In this document: positions 62,400-64,000 of the stretch, in pieces
Layout: every line of letters begins with the position of its first letter
Position numbering within the stretch: the stretch's first letter is position 1
Assembly (NCBI GenBank): GCA_963713805.1
Contig: CAVQNF010000036.1
Location: 258,305-322,304 of the forward strand
Length of the DNA stretch: 64,000 nt
Direction: 5' to 3'
Source: GAS188 sp963713805
GTDB taxonomy: Bacteria; Pseudomonadota; Alphaproteobacteria; Rhizobiales; Beijerinckiaceae
Notes under the pieces: model-generated
The model's input: only the letters and a program-made list of their open reading frames with translations
Told to the model about the DNA's origin: nothing
Database searches by the model: none
Position numbers and translations under genes: made by a program

Positions 62400-63434
62400 G
62401 CGGATGTCCCGCGCACGGCGGCTGGCCCGGCGGTGAGCCGCGCGGAGCTCCCGGCGACAAGCGCCGTCGCGATGAGCAGCAGCATCGCCGAGACCGGCAT
62501 CGGAATTCCTGCCAGACGCTGACGAAGGCGAGCCCCGCGAGAACGACGTCGAGGATGAAGATATGCGTGACCACGGCGGTCACGCTCCACCCGGCGTCCG
62601 TGGCGCGCTGGTAGACATGGCTGCGGTGAGCCACCCAGAAGGGTTCGCGGCGCGAGAGTCGCCGAAAGAGCGTCGCGCCCGAATCCCATAGGTAATAGAG
62701 CGGCAGGATGAGCGCGGCGGCGAGATGGCCTGCGAGCGCCAGACGATAGAGTGCCGTAGCCGAGGATCATGCCGACCGGCAGGCTGCCGACGTCGCCGAG
62801 GAAGACGCGCGCGACCGGCTTGTTGAAGGGCGAAAAACCGATGAGCGCGCCGCAGAGCGCTGCGGTCAGCAGGGGCGCCGCCTCGCTTGGCGGCATGGTC
62901 ATGCAAGCGAGGGCCGCCAAGGCCGCGAGCGGCACGCCGCACCCCGCGACCGTGATCCAATCGATGCCGTCCATGAAGTTCACGAGATTGACGAACCAGA
63001 CGCCCGCCAGGATCGCGAGCGTGCGTTCGAGAGCGAGCGGCAGCGCGGGAAAAAGCCGTGCCTCTGCCGGAGTGGCGAAGCAAATGATGGCGCCGACCGC
63101 AACGAACTGCGGCACGAGCTTGACCAGCGGTCCGAGCGGACGCAGATCATCGAACGCCCCCGTGGCCGCGAGAAGAAGCGCCGCCGCCAGCACGATCGCG
63201 GCCTGGCGAAACGTCTCGAGCCCGAAGGCCCCAAGTCCGAGAGCCGCGGCCGTTGCCAGGATCGTCGCGAGGATCACCGCCAGCGCCCGCGCCCTGGGGC
63301 GTGGGCATCGCGTGGCTCGAACGCGCATTGGGGCGCGCCAGGGCATAGCGGCGCAGGAGCGGCATCATCGCCACCACAAGGGCCGCGGAAAGCGTTGCCG
63401 CGACGGCAAGTGTGAAGACGATGAGGGGCGCCAT
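62396..63434 (-). CDS. MraY/WecA-like glycosyl-1-phosphate transferase (frame breaks)
   Basis: Membrane enzyme moving a sugar-1-phosphate onto undecaprenyl phosphate to begin a surface glycan. MAPLIVFTLAVAATL starts at 63434; RPNARSSHAMPTPQGAG is the first cytoplasmic loop; ATGAFDDLRPL, WFVNLVNFMDGIDW and FLGDVGSLPVGMIL supply the Asp motifs. Breaks near 63290, 62750 and 62510. Precedes and overlaps the epimerase gene, so the two form a glycan-initiation pair. Similar to the family 4 transferases beside WcaG-type epimerases. Confidence 0.85.
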
Positions 63435-63589
63435 GGCGTCAAGTCCTTGCCGCAAAGCGCGCGATGCGGCAAGCCGGGCGCAGCCGCGAACCCGTCACGG
63501 CACGGCAACCTCGACACTTTCGTCTCTCATCGACACGCATTGCCAAGTCGGAAGGCGGCGGCTAGAGACGCAAGCTTCCCGCCGGATCT

Positions 63590-63664
<75 letters not shown>

Positions 63665-64000
63665 GCCATTTTGCCATTCTATATCAATGGTTTGCTTCGA
63701 CGCAGAGAATCGTGGGCGAGCACCGCGGGTTAGGAGAGAGCCTCGCGTCTGTCGCGCGCCGGAAAACTGCAACAAACGGCCGTTTTCGGCGCATTTCGGC
63801 GCCCGGTCTCTGTCGCGCACTTTTGAATCTCCGACTTGGTGACGCCTTCGAGCCCGAGACCGGGTTCGACGATAGGTGAGACTCGGTTCGAAGCTTCCCA
63901 TCAATATGCAGCTCGCGGAGTATTACAATGTCGAAACGCCGAGCAGCCAAGTGGCAGGCGCGTCGACGTCGATCGAAGGAGCGGCAATTTTGCAACAATC
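63665..64000. other. Stretch after tRNA-Gln to the window edge
   Basis: About 335 bases. A possible basic protein start (ATG at 63928, SKRRAAKWQARRRR) with GGAG upstream runs off the edge, as does another frame from 63906; neither can be judged. No terminator or att-like repeat of the tRNA end was seen. Confidence 0.3.

Noticed and set aside
63684..63998. 104-codon minus-strand frame at the right edge
   Set aside because: Arginine/serine-rich shadow-like sequence without a start signal.

Overview
The window is high-GC alphaproteobacterial chromosome, most likely Hyphomicrobiales (Rhizobiales). The evidence is a CpdR response regulator beside hutG, a suhB/MmgR-family small RNA with the exact TTTCCTCCCT decamer, degenerate copies of two intergenic palindromes that I know from rhizobial genomes, and the order bamA-rseP-cdsA-uppS-frr-pyrH. 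I cannot fix the genus.

Layout. 0-5.3 kb (minus): envelope and translation cluster bamA(partial)-rseP-cdsA-uppS-frr-pyrH, with dxr missing from its usual place. 5.5-9.7 kb (plus): mazG, an MHS-type symporter, and an acyl-CoA carboxylase beta subunit. 9.9-12.8 kb: PotABC-like ABC transporter without a binding protein, converging on a Pr6Pr membrane protein and a ribokinase. 14.9-21.5 kb: branched-chain-type ABC uptake system whose two ATPases are fused in one gene, interrupted by an antisense Tat-exported phosphoesterase. 21.5-22.6 kb: AT-richer accessory stretch. 22.6-34.6 kb: DsbD-like protein, M20 hydrolase, peroxiredoxin-cupin pair, CoA transferase, cpdR/hutG, suhB RNA, hisN, a lysophospholipase-like hydrolase, and tyrC-hisC.

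35-40.75 kb: cytochrome b plus molybdopterin oxidoreductase, then a translationally coupled operon of a DUF2064 glycosyltransferase, a membrane mannosyltransferase-like protein, a SPASM radical SAM enzyme and a GT2 glycosyltransferase. 40.8-41.75 kb: DUF433/DUF5615 toxin-antitoxin pair. 41.9-45.7 kb: sdhCDAB with a small coiled-coil gene between sdhA and sdhB. 45.9-48.7 kb: enamidase-like amidohydrolase, LysE exporter and SDR. 49.2-55.2 kb: argD-argF-hslO facing argE-trkH. 55.5-63.7 kb: SagB-type nitroreductase, ruvB, ybgC, a TVP38-disulfide reductase-histidine kinase chain, epimerase and MraY-like transferase, and tRNA-Gln.

Many clearly conserved genes, including essential ones, are broken by single-base frame changes. 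At most of the junctions I resolved by hand, removing one base restores the family motif, so I treat them as consensus insertion errors rather than pseudogenes and give the whole span of each gene as one feature. Ends inside frameshifted regions are approximate. No transposase, integrase, CRISPR array or rRNA was seen.
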